NCBI RefSeq assembly: GCF_900112495.1
Contig: NZ_FOMA01000006.1
Span: forward strand, 186,001 to 250,000
Direction: 5' to 3'
Source: Bacillus sp. OV322
Lineage (GTDB): Bacteria > Bacillota > Bacilli > Bacillales > DSM-1321
DNA length: 64,000 bases
A program made the position numbers and the translations under genes. This document shows positions 45,018 to 54,385 of the stretch, piece after piece (the stretch's first letter is position 1; the number at the start of each line of letters is the position of its first letter). The notes beneath the pieces were generated by a model, which was not told where the DNA came from, did no database searches, and saw only the letters and a program-made list of their open reading frames with translations.

Positions 45018-45052
45018 AACCTCCCTGGACGGTGATTCAGGGAGGTGTTCTT
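45018..45052 (+). terminator. terminator after the aldo/keto reductase gene
   Basis: AACCTCCCTG pairs with CAGGGAGGT around a 10-nt loop, followed by GTTCTT. Confidence 0.6.
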
Positions 45053-45156
45053 GTGTAAGGCTAATGAATTTTTTACATGCATGGAATGTTAATGTTACCA
45101 TTGAAGCATGAAGGAAAGAATCATTTGAAAAAAATTGAAAGGTGGGGGATATGTTT

Positions 45157-45906
45157 ATGAAAACCTATATCATTACGGGAGCCTCAAAAGGCCTGGGTGC
45201 TGCTATTGCAGAGCAATGCTTCAATGAGGGCAATCATTGCATTTTAATATCTCGGACAAACAATTCGGAATTAGAACAAAAAGCCCGACAAAAAGGAACG
45301 AAGATTACGTACATAGCTGCTGATCTTAAAGAGACGGAAAAGCTGGAAGCACTCATGGATATCGTCTTTTCTGAAGTGAACAATACAAAGGAATTATATT
45401 TAATTAATAATGCAGGCATTGTAAACCCGATTAAACCTGCAGGATTCTTGGAGCAGGAAAAAATGGAGCTTAGCATGAAGGTGAATTTTCTTGCTCCTGT
45501 TATTCTGTCGAACAGCTTTATAAATAGAACGAGGAATTTGGATATCAAAAAAATCATTGTGAATATCTCATCCGGGGCTGCCAAAAATCCTTATCATGGC
45601 TGGTCAGCCTATTGCAGCACGAAGGCAGGACTTGAGATGTTCACAAGAACTGCAGCATTAGAACAAACCGGAGAACCGAATCCAACCGTCCTGATATCCT
45701 TTTCGCCAGGCATCATGGATACAGAAATGCAAGCTGACATTCGTGAAGCTGACGAGAAGGATTTCGCAGAGTCCTCCCGTTTCAAAGATTATAAGGAAAG
45801 CGGCATGCTCAGGACACCTGCCCTTGTAGCCGAAAAAGTAATGGACCTGCTTCAATGGACGCAGCTGCAAAATGGAAAGTTTTACGATATCAAAGAAATG
45901 CTTTAA
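45157..45906 (+). CDS. SDR-family (S)-benzoin forming benzil reductase (YueD-like)
   Basis: The 249-residue SDR has the cofactor motif TGASKGLG, LINNAG and the catalytic SGAAKNPYHGWSAYCSTKAG. Its length and the SFSPGIMDTEMQ segment match YueD-type benzil reductases, an enzyme name that rests on an artificial substrate. ATGs at 45151 and 45157 both follow GGTGGGGG; I choose the second because it fits the family start. It is monocistronic. Confidence 0.85.
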   Translation: MKTYIITGASKGLGAAIAEQCFNEGNHCILISRTNNSELEQKARQKGTKITYIAADLKETEKLEALMDIVFSEVNNTKELYLINNAGIVNPIKPAGFLEQEKMELSMKVNFLAPVILSNSFINRTRNLDIKKIIVNISSGAAKNPYHGWSAYCSTKAGLEMFTRTAALEQTGEPNPTVLISFSPGIMDTEMQADIREADEKDFAESSRFKDYKESGMLRTPALVAEKVMDLLQWTQLQNGKFYDIKEML

Positions 45907-45936
45907 CAAGAAGCAACAGCCAAATGCCAGAAATCA

Positions 45937-45973
45937 AGCAATTATGCCTTATGTGCATAATTGCTTTTTTAAA
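45937..45973 (+). terminator. terminator after the benzil reductase gene
   Basis: GCAATTATGC-CTTATGT-GCATAATTGC is followed by TTTTTT. Confidence 0.8.
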
Positions 45974-46196
45974 GAGATACAGTCTTTCTTGATTCGTGTC
46001 AGGAGGCAGATTCCTTCTGAGAAATAGATACAAATACAAAAGCAATAAAGAAACATAAGAACGGAGAATTCGAAAACATTACATAAATGGGGTTTACCGC
46101 TGCAATATTATCCCCCCGTTTAATCCAAGTTCTTGTCATACCCCTGGCCACTTTATCCATAAACTTAAATAATACCTATTACTAGGAGGTGATACT

Positions 46197-47462
46197 TTGG
46201 GGATCCATGTTGTTGAAGCGGGTGATACTTTGTTTGAAATCGCAAAAAAATACCGGACAGACGCTGCGGAAATCAGGACATTGAATGGCTTGCCATCCGG
46301 AGATGAAATTATCCCGGGACTTGCCTTATATATCCCTGCATCAAAAGTGGAGGATCGAATATATAAAGTGAAGCGGGGAGATTACCTTGGGGAAATTGCG
46401 GCAAGGTTCGATGTGAAAATCCCTGCCATCCTTAAAGCCAATCCAGGGTTAAAGCCTGATGTTATAAAAATAGGGCAGCTGCTGAAGATTCCAACCCGGT
46501 ATAAGCTTCGCCTAAAAACTCTATCATTTTCATTTCCTGCCAACGGAGGCGCGGTTTTTTCGGCACTTGAAAAATCTGCAGAGCAGCTCACCTATCTTGC
46601 TATCGTCGCTTATTCCTTTACAAAAGAGGGATATGTTTATGTCATTGGCGATGACAGCTCAATGATTGCCAAAAGCAAACAGCTTGGTGTCATGCCGCTT
46701 TTGATGATCAGAAATTTTCTTAATGATGAATTCAGCCCGGAGCTTGCAGGAGGCGTGCTGGATAATACAGAGTACCGGCAGCGTCTGGTGAGAAGCATCA
46801 TGTCATATGTGGCGGAAAAAGGCTACGCCGGGGTAAGCATGGATATCGAATTCGTTCCGCCTGCGAGCCGGGCAAATTATGTTTTGCTGCTTAGGGAACT
46901 GAAAAAGGCGTTAGGCCGCCTGGTTTTGCAGGTAAATGTCCATGCTAAAACGGGAGATCTCCCGAATAACCGGATTGTTGGGGGACATGATTATAAGGAG
47001 ATTGGGAAGATAGCTGATATTACTGCTGTAATGACTATTGATTATGGGTACCCGACAGGACCGCCTAATCCAATATCACCGATTTGGTGGATGAAAGATG
47101 TTCTTGACTATGCAGTTTCAAAGATTCCAGCGAGAAAAATTCTTACTGCTCTCCCGCTATACAGCTATGATTGGGAGGTTCCGAGCAACAAAACTGCAGC
47201 AAGTTCCATGCTGCGCGCCCAAAACCGGGCGATCGAAGAAAAAAGCGATATTCATTATGACTTGAAGGCAGCATCACCCTGGTATCAATATTGGCCCAAG
47301 AAAAAGCAGCATGATGTCTGGTATGAAGATATCAGAAGCATAACAGCTAAATATCAGCTCATGGATGAATATGAAATAGCAGGTACGACTTTTTGGAGAT
47401 TAGGCCTGGAGTTTCCACAAAATGATGCCTACATAAAGCAAAATATTTTAGTCTTAAAGTAA
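46197..47462 (+). CDS. LysM-GH18 spore peptidoglycan hydrolase (YaaH/SleL-like)
   Basis: The 421-residue protein has two LysM repeats (4-47 and 55-98) and a GH18 barrel (~105-421). The catalytic segment GVSMDIEFV supplies the DxE acid. There is no signal peptide, as for spore-coat/cortex enzymes such as YaaH and SleL that cut muramic-lactam cortex. It starts at a TTG behind AGGAGGTGAT. It stands alone, 88 bp ahead of the ABC exporter gene. Confidence 0.88.
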   Translation: MGIHVVEAGDTLFEIAKKYRTDAAEIRTLNGLPSGDEIIPGLALYIPASKVEDRIYKVKRGDYLGEIAARFDVKIPAILKANPGLKPDVIKIGQLLKIPTRYKLRLKTLSFSFPANGGAVFSALEKSAEQLTYLAIVAYSFTKEGYVYVIGDDSSMIAKSKQLGVMPLLMIRNFLNDEFSPELAGGVLDNTEYRQRLVRSIMSYVAEKGYAGVSMDIEFVPPASRANYVLLLRELKKALGRLVLQVNVHAKTGDLPNNRIVGGHDYKEIGKIADITAVMTIDYGYPTGPPNPISPIWWMKDVLDYAVSKIPARKILTALPLYSYDWEVPSNKTAASSMLRAQNRAIEEKSDIHYDLKAASPWYQYWPKKKQHDVWYEDIRSITAKYQLMDEYEIAGTTFWRLGLEFPQNDAYIKQNILVLK

Positions 47463-47549
47463 TGATTTTTTTCAGAAAATATTGAATGTTTGGCGAGATG
47501 CGTTTATAATCCTAGTATCTTTGGATTAACCAATAAAAGGAGAAACACC

Positions 47550-49268
47550 ATGATTCGTCGTTTTTATTCCTATTATATTCCGCATAAAAAATTGTTTTTG
47601 CTTGACTTTAGCAGCGCTGTCATCGTCGCCTTATTGGAGCTAGCTTTTCCGCTGGCAGTACAGTGGTTTATTGATGATCTGCTTCCAGGAGGGGATTGGG
47701 AATCGATTGTTTCAGTAAGTGCCGGATTGCTTCTATTATATATATTAAGCACCCTGCTTCAGTACATTGTAAATTATCTTGGCCATAAGCTCGGAATCAA
47801 TATTGAAACGGATATGAGGCAGCAGCTTTTTCAGCATGTCCAAAAGCAGTCCTTCCGTTTTTTTGACAATACAAAAACAGGGCATATCATGAGCCGGATA
47901 ACGAATGATCTTTTAGATATAGGCGAATTGGCGCACCATGGTCCTGAGGACATGTTCATAGCGGTTATGACATTTATTGGGGCATTCTTCATCATGCTCG
48001 CGGTAAATGTGAAAATGGCGCTGCTCGCGATTGCCATCACCCCCTTTTTGATTGCATTAATCATCTTCAGTAATTTAAGCATGAATAAAGCGTGGAAAAA
48101 CATGTACACACAAATCGCTGAAGTGAACGCGCGGGTGGAAGACAGTGTATCCGGCATTCGTGTGGTGCAATCTTTCACAAATGAAAAATTTGAAATTAAC
48201 AGATTTTCATTAAATAACAAAAATTTTCGCAATGCAAAGCTTCGAGCCTACAAAACAATGAGCTATACAGCTTCGGCCATCTATATGATGACCCGTTTTA
48301 TGACGATTGCGGTTTTGATTTATGGTGCATGGCTCTGCTATAAAGGCCGGCTTACCAGCGGCGAGCTTGTAAGTTTTGTGCTTTATGTGAATGTTTTATT
48401 TAAGCCTATCGATAAAATTAATGCATTAATGGAGCTTTACCCAAAAGGCATGGCAGGTTTCAAGAGATTTACAGAAATGATTGATATCCATCCTGATGTT
48501 GAAGATAAACTGGATGCAATTGAAATGGTTTCGCTTCACGGCGATATTGATTTCCATTCTGTTTCATTCGGCTATGACGCTGGCAAAAGAATTTTAAATG
48601 GCATTGATTTAACCATATCCGCTGGAGAAACGGTTGCTTTTGTTGGACCTTCAGGAGCAGGGAAAACGACTATTTGTTCCCTGATTCCCCGCTTCTACGA
48701 TGTAGATGAAGGCAGTATATCCATCGATGGGATTGATATAAGGGATATGTCCAAAACATCTCTTCGTTCACAGATTGGCATTGTCCAGCAGGATGTCTTT
48801 CTTTTTACCGGAACGCTAAGAGAAAATATTGGATACGGAATGCTTGATGCTACAGCGGAACAAATAGAAGAAGCAGCACGGCGGGCCCATCTCGAGAGTT
48901 TTATAGAAGGTCTTCCGGAAGGCTATGAAACTCAAATCGGCGAACGGGGCCTAAAGCTTTCGGGAGGGCAAAAGCAAAGAATAGCGATTGCTAGAATGTT
49001 CTTGAAAAATCCGCCCATCTTGATCCTTGATGAAGCTACCTCTGCTCTTGATACGGAAACTGAAATGATCATCCAGAACGCGCTATCCGAGCTTGCCAAG
49101 AATAGGACGACCCTGGTAATAGCCCATCGATTGGCAACAATCAGGAATGCTGACCGGATTGTGGTTGTTACAGAAGAAGGAATTGCTGAGCAGGGCAATC
49201 ATGAGGAACTGCTTCAGCAAGGAGGGATCTTTGCAAAGCTCCACCGTGTACAATTTCAGCAGGCATAG
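47550..49268 (+). CDS. ABC exporter half-transporter (YwjA/Sav1866-like)
   Basis: The 572-residue protein fuses six helices (~15-310) to an ATPase (~330-572) with GPSGAGKTT, LSGGQKQR and ILDEATSALD. The start MIRRFYSYYIPHKK and the GHKLGINIETDMRQQLF loop are like B. subtilis YwjA, as I recall. It would work as a homodimer exporting lipids or drugs. AAAGGAG lies 7 nt before the ATG at 47550. A terminator follows. Confidence 0.9.
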   Translation: MIRRFYSYYIPHKKLFLLDFSSAVIVALLELAFPLAVQWFIDDLLPGGDWESIVSVSAGLLLLYILSTLLQYIVNYLGHKLGINIETDMRQQLFQHVQKQSFRFFDNTKTGHIMSRITNDLLDIGELAHHGPEDMFIAVMTFIGAFFIMLAVNVKMALLAIAITPFLIALIIFSNLSMNKAWKNMYTQIAEVNARVEDSVSGIRVVQSFTNEKFEINRFSLNNKNFRNAKLRAYKTMSYTASAIYMMTRFMTIAVLIYGAWLCYKGRLTSGELVSFVLYVNVLFKPIDKINALMELYPKGMAGFKRFTEMIDIHPDVEDKLDAIEMVSLHGDIDFHSVSFGYDAGKRILNGIDLTISAGETVAFVGPSGAGKTTICSLIPRFYDVDEGSISIDGIDIRDMSKTSLRSQIGIVQQDVFLFTGTLRENIGYGMLDATAEQIEEAARRAHLESFIEGLPEGYETQIGERGLKLSGGQKQRIAIARMFLKNPPILILDEATSALDTETEMIIQNALSELAKNRTTLVIAHRLATIRNADRIVVVTEEGIAEQGNHEELLQQGGIFAKLHRVQFQQA

Positions 49269-49272
49269 ACTT

Positions 49273-49304
49273 AAACAGCATTCCATTTGGATTGCTGTTT
49301 TTTT
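49273..49304 (+). terminator. terminator after the ABC exporter gene
   Basis: AAACAGCA pairs with TGCTGTTT around a ~14-nt loop and is followed by TTTTTG. Confidence 0.65.
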
Positions 49305-49632
49305 GACAGGAATATCAAAAAGATTTAACTGATTTCTGCACATTCCTCAGGATTCATGGGGAATCCGCAATACTGGCGGACCCCGCTTGAGCTTTACGGA
49401 CCTGGAATCATGCAGCTGATGTTAAATCTTGTGTGATAGGTGAAGAGCAGCGTAATAAAAAAACGTGCCGCTCACAGTGGAGGTTTATGTCGAAAAAATT
49501 GAGAGGAAATGCATGGTGTTTTAATTTAAAAATTCAGATATTTGTGTTAGATTTACACTATTGTGATTGAAATAAGAGATCCGGGCAAGTGAATAAAATA
49601 GTGTTCTTTATATGAGGGAGCGGTGTAAAAAC
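49305..49632. other. intergenic stretch, nothing recognised
   Basis: A short GC-richer piece at 49340-49400 contains GGAATCCGC/GCGGACC-like partial pairing but no gene or known motif. Confidence 0.35.
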
Positions 49633-50451
49633 ATGCAGCAGATTGAGGACTTGTGGAAGCAAGTTGACGAAATGGTGGAAAAGACGGACTTTAACGGATT
49701 ATGGCAAGGCTTTGAGCCTGTTGCATTTGCTATCTATGATAAGGAAAAAGTTTATCTTTGGAATCATCCTGATAACTTTGATGACAACATAACCTTCTTT
49801 CCCTGGAATTCACAATTCAGCGGAGACGACTTAATTTTTTACCGTGATTATCCAACTGCTATCGTATCTACAGATCATTATCCCGAAATAGACTTCCTGT
49901 ACCCGCGTTTAATGCATGAGCTGTTCCGCGGCTATCAGTTTTTATTGGGGGAAGCCCGATTTCCGGATACATGGGCTGGATTTCGTTATCCTATTTATCT
50001 GGATGCCATTGATTTGAAAATAAAGGAGAGAGTATGTCTGCATGACGCCTGCATGGAAGAAGATGCAGCTGTAAAAGAAAAAAAGATCTTTGAATTTATA
50101 TCTTTCAGAAATCGCAGAACCAAGCTGATCAAGGAATTTGCTGCTTACGAATTCAGCCTTGAAACCGTTAAAGGTCCAGCATCGTATGTTCAATTTAAGG
50201 CACATAGTAGATGCAGCAGAAATGCAGAAAGGACTCTTCTTAATCAATACACAAGCATCCTTTTTGAACAGGGGCAATCTCTTTTTCATTTAAAGAAAAG
50301 CTGTGCCTGCTCTGGCATGCTTATGTGTTTCCTTCTTGATGCCCTCTATAGAAATTGGCAATTTTCATTTATGAGATCTGAAAAAAGCCTATATGACTTT
50401 TTTTGTGATTCCCTGTATTCCCTTGAACATCGGGGATTTTCTGCCCTTTAA
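49633..50451 (+). CDS. unrecognised 272-residue protein
   Basis: The product starts at an ATG behind GGGAGCGGTG (loose spacing); an ATG seven codons earlier has no site. It is soluble, with aromatic-rich segments (LWQGFEPVAFAIYD, VYLWNHPDNFDDN). A middle segment has FLYPRLMHELFRGYQF, where HE could be part of a metalloprotease-like helix, but no HExxH is present. A Cys cluster CACSGMLMC lies near residue 225. It has no signal or membrane segment. I cannot place it in a family. Confidence 0.6.
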   Translation: MQQIEDLWKQVDEMVEKTDFNGLWQGFEPVAFAIYDKEKVYLWNHPDNFDDNITFFPWNSQFSGDDLIFYRDYPTAIVSTDHYPEIDFLYPRLMHELFRGYQFLLGEARFPDTWAGFRYPIYLDAIDLKIKERVCLHDACMEEDAAVKEKKIFEFISFRNRRTKLIKEFAAYEFSLETVKGPASYVQFKAHSRCSRNAERTLLNQYTSILFEQGQSLFHLKKSCACSGMLMCFLLDALYRNWQFSFMRSEKSLYDFFCDSLYSLEHRGFSAL

Positions 50452-50646
50452 AACCCGAGTCCAGTTATGCGGCAGATAGGAGAATAAGAGTGCATTGCTT
50501 GTAATGCTGAATTTTTTTAACTCAACTAAATGTATTGCTTTACAGCTAAGGCGGTAATGTTATATATTACTTTCTAGACTGTTTACTTGCTGCATGAGGG
50601 CATGTTTGTGAGCCCCTCCTGCAAAAAAATGCATAGGGGGAGTACA

Positions 50647-51522
50647 ATGAAATTGCGTGTTTCTGCCGTGCAGTATCATCTGCATACCATTTCATCCTTT
50701 GAAGAGTTCGCAAGACAGTGCGAACATTATATAAAAACTGCTGAAGAATTTGGTTCGGAGTTTGTTTTATTTCCGGAATTTTTCACAACTCAGCTCCTTT
50801 CCATCGGCAGCGAAGATGGCACTTCGCTTACGATAAATGAACTGCCGGGTTTTACAGAGCAATATAAAAGCCTATTTATGCGGCTTGCAGGCGATTATCA
50901 GATGCATATCATCGGCGGTACGCATGTTATTCAAAAGGAAGGGAAATTGTACAATACCGCCCATCTTTTTTACCCGGACGGACATATTGAAGAACAGGCC
51001 AAGCTGCATATGACCCCCACAGAGGTCGAAGAATGGAATATGGCTCCTGGGGAGAAGCTGCGGGTTTTTGATACCGAAAAGGGAAGAATTGCTATCATTA
51101 CCTGCTATGACATCGAGTTTCCGGAAATTGTGAGGATGGCCAGGGCAGAAGGGGCAGATGTAATTTTTTGTCCTTCCTGCACAGATGACAGGCACGGTTT
51201 TCACCGTGTACGCTTTACAAGCCATGCCCGTGCCATTGAAAACCAAGTTTATGTAGTAGGAGCAGGAACCATTGGATCGCTCCCTACAGTTGACTTTATG
51301 AGAGCGAACTTCGGAAGTGCTGCAATATTGACTCCTAATGATATACCTTTTCCTCCGGGCGGGATTTTAGCTGAGGGTGAAATGAATTATGATATGATTG
51401 TAACTGCAGACCTGGATTTAGAACTGCTGTATAAAGTCCGTGAAAGAGGTTCTGTTACTACATGGCGTGACCGCAGAACTGATCTTTATCCTGACTGGGA
51501 AAATAAGAATATACACTTTTAG
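50647..51522 (+). CDS. carbon-nitrogen hydrolase (nitrilase superfamily)
   Basis: The 291-residue enzyme has the nitrilase triad: Glu44 in FPEFFTT, Lys119 in QAKLHMTP and Cys153 in ITCYDIEFPE. Its length fits amidase or N-carbamoyl hydrolase subfamilies acting on linear amides; the substrate is not evident. The ATG at 50647 has GGGGGAG upstream, 20 codons inside a longer frame. It is monocistronic. Confidence 0.88.
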   Translation: MKLRVSAVQYHLHTISSFEEFARQCEHYIKTAEEFGSEFVLFPEFFTTQLLSIGSEDGTSLTINELPGFTEQYKSLFMRLAGDYQMHIIGGTHVIQKEGKLYNTAHLFYPDGHIEEQAKLHMTPTEVEEWNMAPGEKLRVFDTEKGRIAIITCYDIEFPEIVRMARAEGADVIFCPSCTDDRHGFHRVRFTSHARAIENQVYVVGAGTIGSLPTVDFMRANFGSAAILTPNDIPFPPGGILAEGEMNYDMIVTADLDLELLYKVRERGSVTTWRDRRTDLYPDWENKNIHF

Positions 51523-51617
51523 ACAATGGGCTTGTTTGCGGCTTCAGGGCTTGCATGCAGGCTTTTTTTCATATCAAGGTTCCGGCATCTATTTCCTTGT
51601 TCCACAAAAACGGAAAA

Positions 51618-51668
51618 TTCCGTAATTCCGGAAAGCTTTTCACCCTGATTTTTTCCGTGAATGCGGAA
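51618..51668. promoter_or_regulatory. two inverted repeats, candidate enhancer sites for a sigma-54 activator
   Basis: TTCCG-TAATTC-CGGAA (51618-51633) and TTCCG-TGAATG-CGGAA (51653-51668) share one architecture, with centres 35 bp apart. A further CGGAA half-site lies at 51611. They sit 50-100 bp upstream of the sigma-54 promoter, the usual place for activator binding. Confidence 0.6.
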
Positions 51669-51717
51669 ATTCCATTAATAGACGGTTTATTTGCCTCGAT
51701 TTTCAGGCAAGCAAATG

Positions 51718-51734
51718 TTGGCATGAAACTTGCA
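51718..51734 (+). promoter_or_regulatory. sigma-54 (-24/-12) promoter
   Basis: TTGGCATGAAACTTGCA matches the TTGGCAC-N5-TTGCA consensus, with GG and GC exactly 12 bp apart. It faces the permease gene, and an activator gene lies at 54386. Confidence 0.85.
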
Positions 51735-51940
51735 AGTTATAATAGTGATATCCTTTAAAAATCGGCCTTGTTAACTAGCCAGCTGATTTTCGCTTAAGAC
51801 AGTTTCAATCCGGGTGTGTTTGCCGGGCCCCAACGCCAATAAGCGAATCTCATGATTAAATCAATATTCTGCTTTAACAAAGCCTGACATGAAATGGAGG
51901 GAGGACAGGGAAATAGCCTATGCAATTTTATCATATTTTA

Positions 51941-51954
51941 TGAAAACGCTTTCT
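51941..51954 (+). promoter_or_regulatory. CcpA catabolite-responsive element (CRE)
   Basis: TGAAAACGCTTTCT fits TGWAARCGYTWNCW at every position. It lies 207 bp downstream of the sigma-54 promoter and 27 bp before the permease start, so CcpA could block elongation. Confidence 0.75.
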
Positions 51955-51980
51955 ATAAAAATTGAAGAAGGAGGAACTAT

Positions 51981-53420
51981 ATGGAGTTAGTTGTCATTCT
52001 TTTAGCATTAGCTTTGCTTATGTTTGTAGCTTACAGAGGGTTTTCGGTCATTCTTTTTGCGCCGATTTGTGCGCTATTTGCAGTTTTACTGACGAATCCT
52101 GATTATGTCCTTCCGTTTTTTTCTAATGTGTTCATGGAGAAAATGGTCGGATTCATTAAGCTTTATTTTCCTGTATTCCTGCTCGGTGCCATCTTCGGAA
52201 AAGTTGTAGAAATGTCTGGCATTGCCGAAACAATTGCTAAGACTATCATTAAATTGGTGGGAGCTAAGCGCGCTATACTGGCCATTGTCCTCCTTGGCGC
52301 CATCTTAACCTACAGCGGAGTCAGCTTGTTTGTTGTTGTGTTTGCTGTATATCCTTTTGCCGCAAATTTATTCAGGGAAGCTAATATTCCGAAGCGGCTG
52401 ATTCCTGGAACCATTGCTTTAGGCGCATTCACTTTCACGATGGATGCTCTTCCTGGTACACCGCAGATTCAGAATGTCATTCCAACTGCTTTCTTTAAAA
52501 CAGACATTTATGCGGCACCTATCCTCGGAACAGCAGGAGGCGTTTTTATTTTAATTGTCGGCCTGTTTTACCTGGAATACAGGAAGAAAAAGGCTCAGAA
52601 AGCTGGAGAAGGCTATTATGGATTTGATTCCTCAGCTGCTGCAGCCGAAGCACAAAAAGAAGTCTTAAATGAGCCGGATCATGTTCTATCTCCAGGTACA
52701 CTGCCTGCCGGAAGGCAAATACTTGCTTTTGTTCCGCTCGTACTTGTAGGAGTGATGAATAAAGTTTTCACTATATACATTCCAAAATGGTATCCGCAAG
52801 GCTTCGATTTCACCAAAATTAATCTGCCATTATTCGGTAAAGTAGAGACATCAGCTGTTGCTGCAGTGTGGTCCGTAGAGCTGGCACTTGCTATCGGGAT
52901 TGTAGGGGCCATTTTGTATGATTGGAAAAAAATCAGAGCGAATTTCCAGAGCGGTTTAAACATGAGTATCAGCGGTGCCCTGCTTGCGGTCATGAATACA
53001 GGAGCTGAATATGGGTTTGGAGGAGTGATTTCTTCTCTGCCAGGCTTCGGGGCAGTCAGCAAAGGGATATCAGAAACGTTTACCAATCCTTTAGTGAATG
53101 GTGCTGTTACGACGACAGCATTAGCGGGCGTAACCGGTTCTGCTTCTGGCGGTATGGGAATCGCACTTAGTGCAATGTCTGAAAAGTATATTGCCGCAAT
53201 GGCTAAATACGGAATTCCTCCAGAAGTGATGCATAGAGTTATTGCTATGGCATCAGGGGGAATGGATACACTGCCTCATAACGGTGCTGTCATAACATTG
53301 CTTGCTGTTACAGGTCTGACTCACAGGCAATCCTATAAAGATATATTTGCGATTACCATTTTAAAAACAGTGACCGTGTTTTTGATTATTGGTCTTTACA
53401 GCTTGACTGGAATCATGTAA
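51981..53420 (+). CDS. GntP-family permease, likely 3-hydroxybutyrate uptake (YxjC/HbuT-like)
   Basis: The 479-residue carrier has about 12 helices and GntP-family signatures such as AILTYSGVSLFVVVFAVYP, DALPGTPQIQN and TGSASGGMGIALSAM. Its neighbours are a 3-hydroxybutyrate dehydrogenase and a sigma-54 activator, as for B. subtilis yxjC, so 3-hydroxybutyrate is the likely substrate. AAGGAGG precedes the ATG. Expression should need sigma-54 and be repressed by CcpA. Confidence 0.85.
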   Translation: MELVVILLALALLMFVAYRGFSVILFAPICALFAVLLTNPDYVLPFFSNVFMEKMVGFIKLYFPVFLLGAIFGKVVEMSGIAETIAKTIIKLVGAKRAILAIVLLGAILTYSGVSLFVVVFAVYPFAANLFREANIPKRLIPGTIALGAFTFTMDALPGTPQIQNVIPTAFFKTDIYAAPILGTAGGVFILIVGLFYLEYRKKKAQKAGEGYYGFDSSAAAAEAQKEVLNEPDHVLSPGTLPAGRQILAFVPLVLVGVMNKVFTIYIPKWYPQGFDFTKINLPLFGKVETSAVAAVWSVELALAIGIVGAILYDWKKIRANFQSGLNMSISGALLAVMNTGAEYGFGGVISSLPGFGAVSKGISETFTNPLVNGAVTTTALAGVTGSASGGMGIALSAMSEKYIAAMAKYGIPPEVMHRVIAMASGGMDTLPHNGAVITLLAVTGLTHRQSYKDIFAITILKTVTVFLIIGLYSLTGIM

Positions 53421-53481
53421 TTCCACAAATACATTCGCCCGCTGCAGAAAATGGCAGGGGAGCAAAGGCGGAGGCATAAAG

Positions 53482-54264
53482 GTGAATTCTTTAAAAAACA
53501 AAGTGGCATTTATAACGGGAGCAGGAAGCGGTATAGGGCTGGCAATGGCACAGGCCTTTGCCAAAGAAGGGGCAAGTGTCATACTAGCGGATTTAAATGA
53601 GGAGGCAAGCATGCAGGCTTCTTTGGACCTTCAGGAAAAGGGACATGAAACAATGGCACTTACCTGCAATGTGGCCAATGAAAATGATATAAAGGAAGGA
53701 ATTCGATCAGCGATTGACAGATTCGGAAGACTGGATATTTTGATTAACAACGCTGGCTTACAGCATGTTTCACCAATCGAGGAATTTCCCACTGAGACTT
53801 TTGAAAAACTGATAAGCGTCATGCTTACGGCTCCTTTTATGGCAATCAAGCATGCTTTCCCCATCATGAAGGAGCAGAAGTTTGGAAGGATCCTCAATAT
53901 GGCTTCGATCAATGGATTGGTCGGTTTTGCCGGAAAAGCTGCATATAATAGCGCGAAACATGGTGTAATCGGATTAACAAAGGTTGCAGCCCTAGAAGGG
54001 GCAGGCCATGGAATAACTGTCAACGCAATTTGCCCGGGTTATGTGGATACCCCTCTTGTCCGCAATCAATTGAAGGATTTGGCATCAACAAGAAATGTGG
54101 ATGCCGGTAAAGTGCTTGAAGAAGTGATTTTTCCATTAGTGCCTCAAAAAAGATTGATAGAAGTATCTGAAATTGCAGATTATGCCATTTTTTTAGCAAG
54201 TGATAAAGCAAGGGGAATCACTGGGCAGGCAGCGGTTTTGGATGGAGGATATACCGTTCAATAG
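53482..54264 (+). CDS. 3-hydroxybutyrate dehydrogenase (SDR family)
   Basis: The 260-residue SDR has TGAGSGIG, ILINNAGLQHVSPIEEFP, the catalytic Tyr/Lys in AAYNSAKHG and the substrate lid PGYVDTPLVRNQL, all typical of BdhA/YxjF. It oxidises D-3-hydroxybutyrate to acetoacetate with NAD. The start is a GTG behind GGCGGAGG. It lies 61 bp after the permease and should share its message. Confidence 0.88.
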   Translation: MNSLKNKVAFITGAGSGIGLAMAQAFAKEGASVILADLNEEASMQASLDLQEKGHETMALTCNVANENDIKEGIRSAIDRFGRLDILINNAGLQHVSPIEEFPTETFEKLISVMLTAPFMAIKHAFPIMKEQKFGRILNMASINGLVGFAGKAAYNSAKHGVIGLTKVAALEGAGHGITVNAICPGYVDTPLVRNQLKDLASTRNVDAGKVLEEVIFPLVPQKRLIEVSEIADYAIFLASDKARGITGQAAVLDGGYTVQ

Positions 54265-54385
54265 TTATCCTGCTGTAAACTGTTTAAAATTATTTGAATT
54301 TTTTGATATTAACAAAGGCATGGCTCCATATTTTGTTATAATGAATACACTTATATCATTTTATGGATAAAGGATGAAGTTTATC

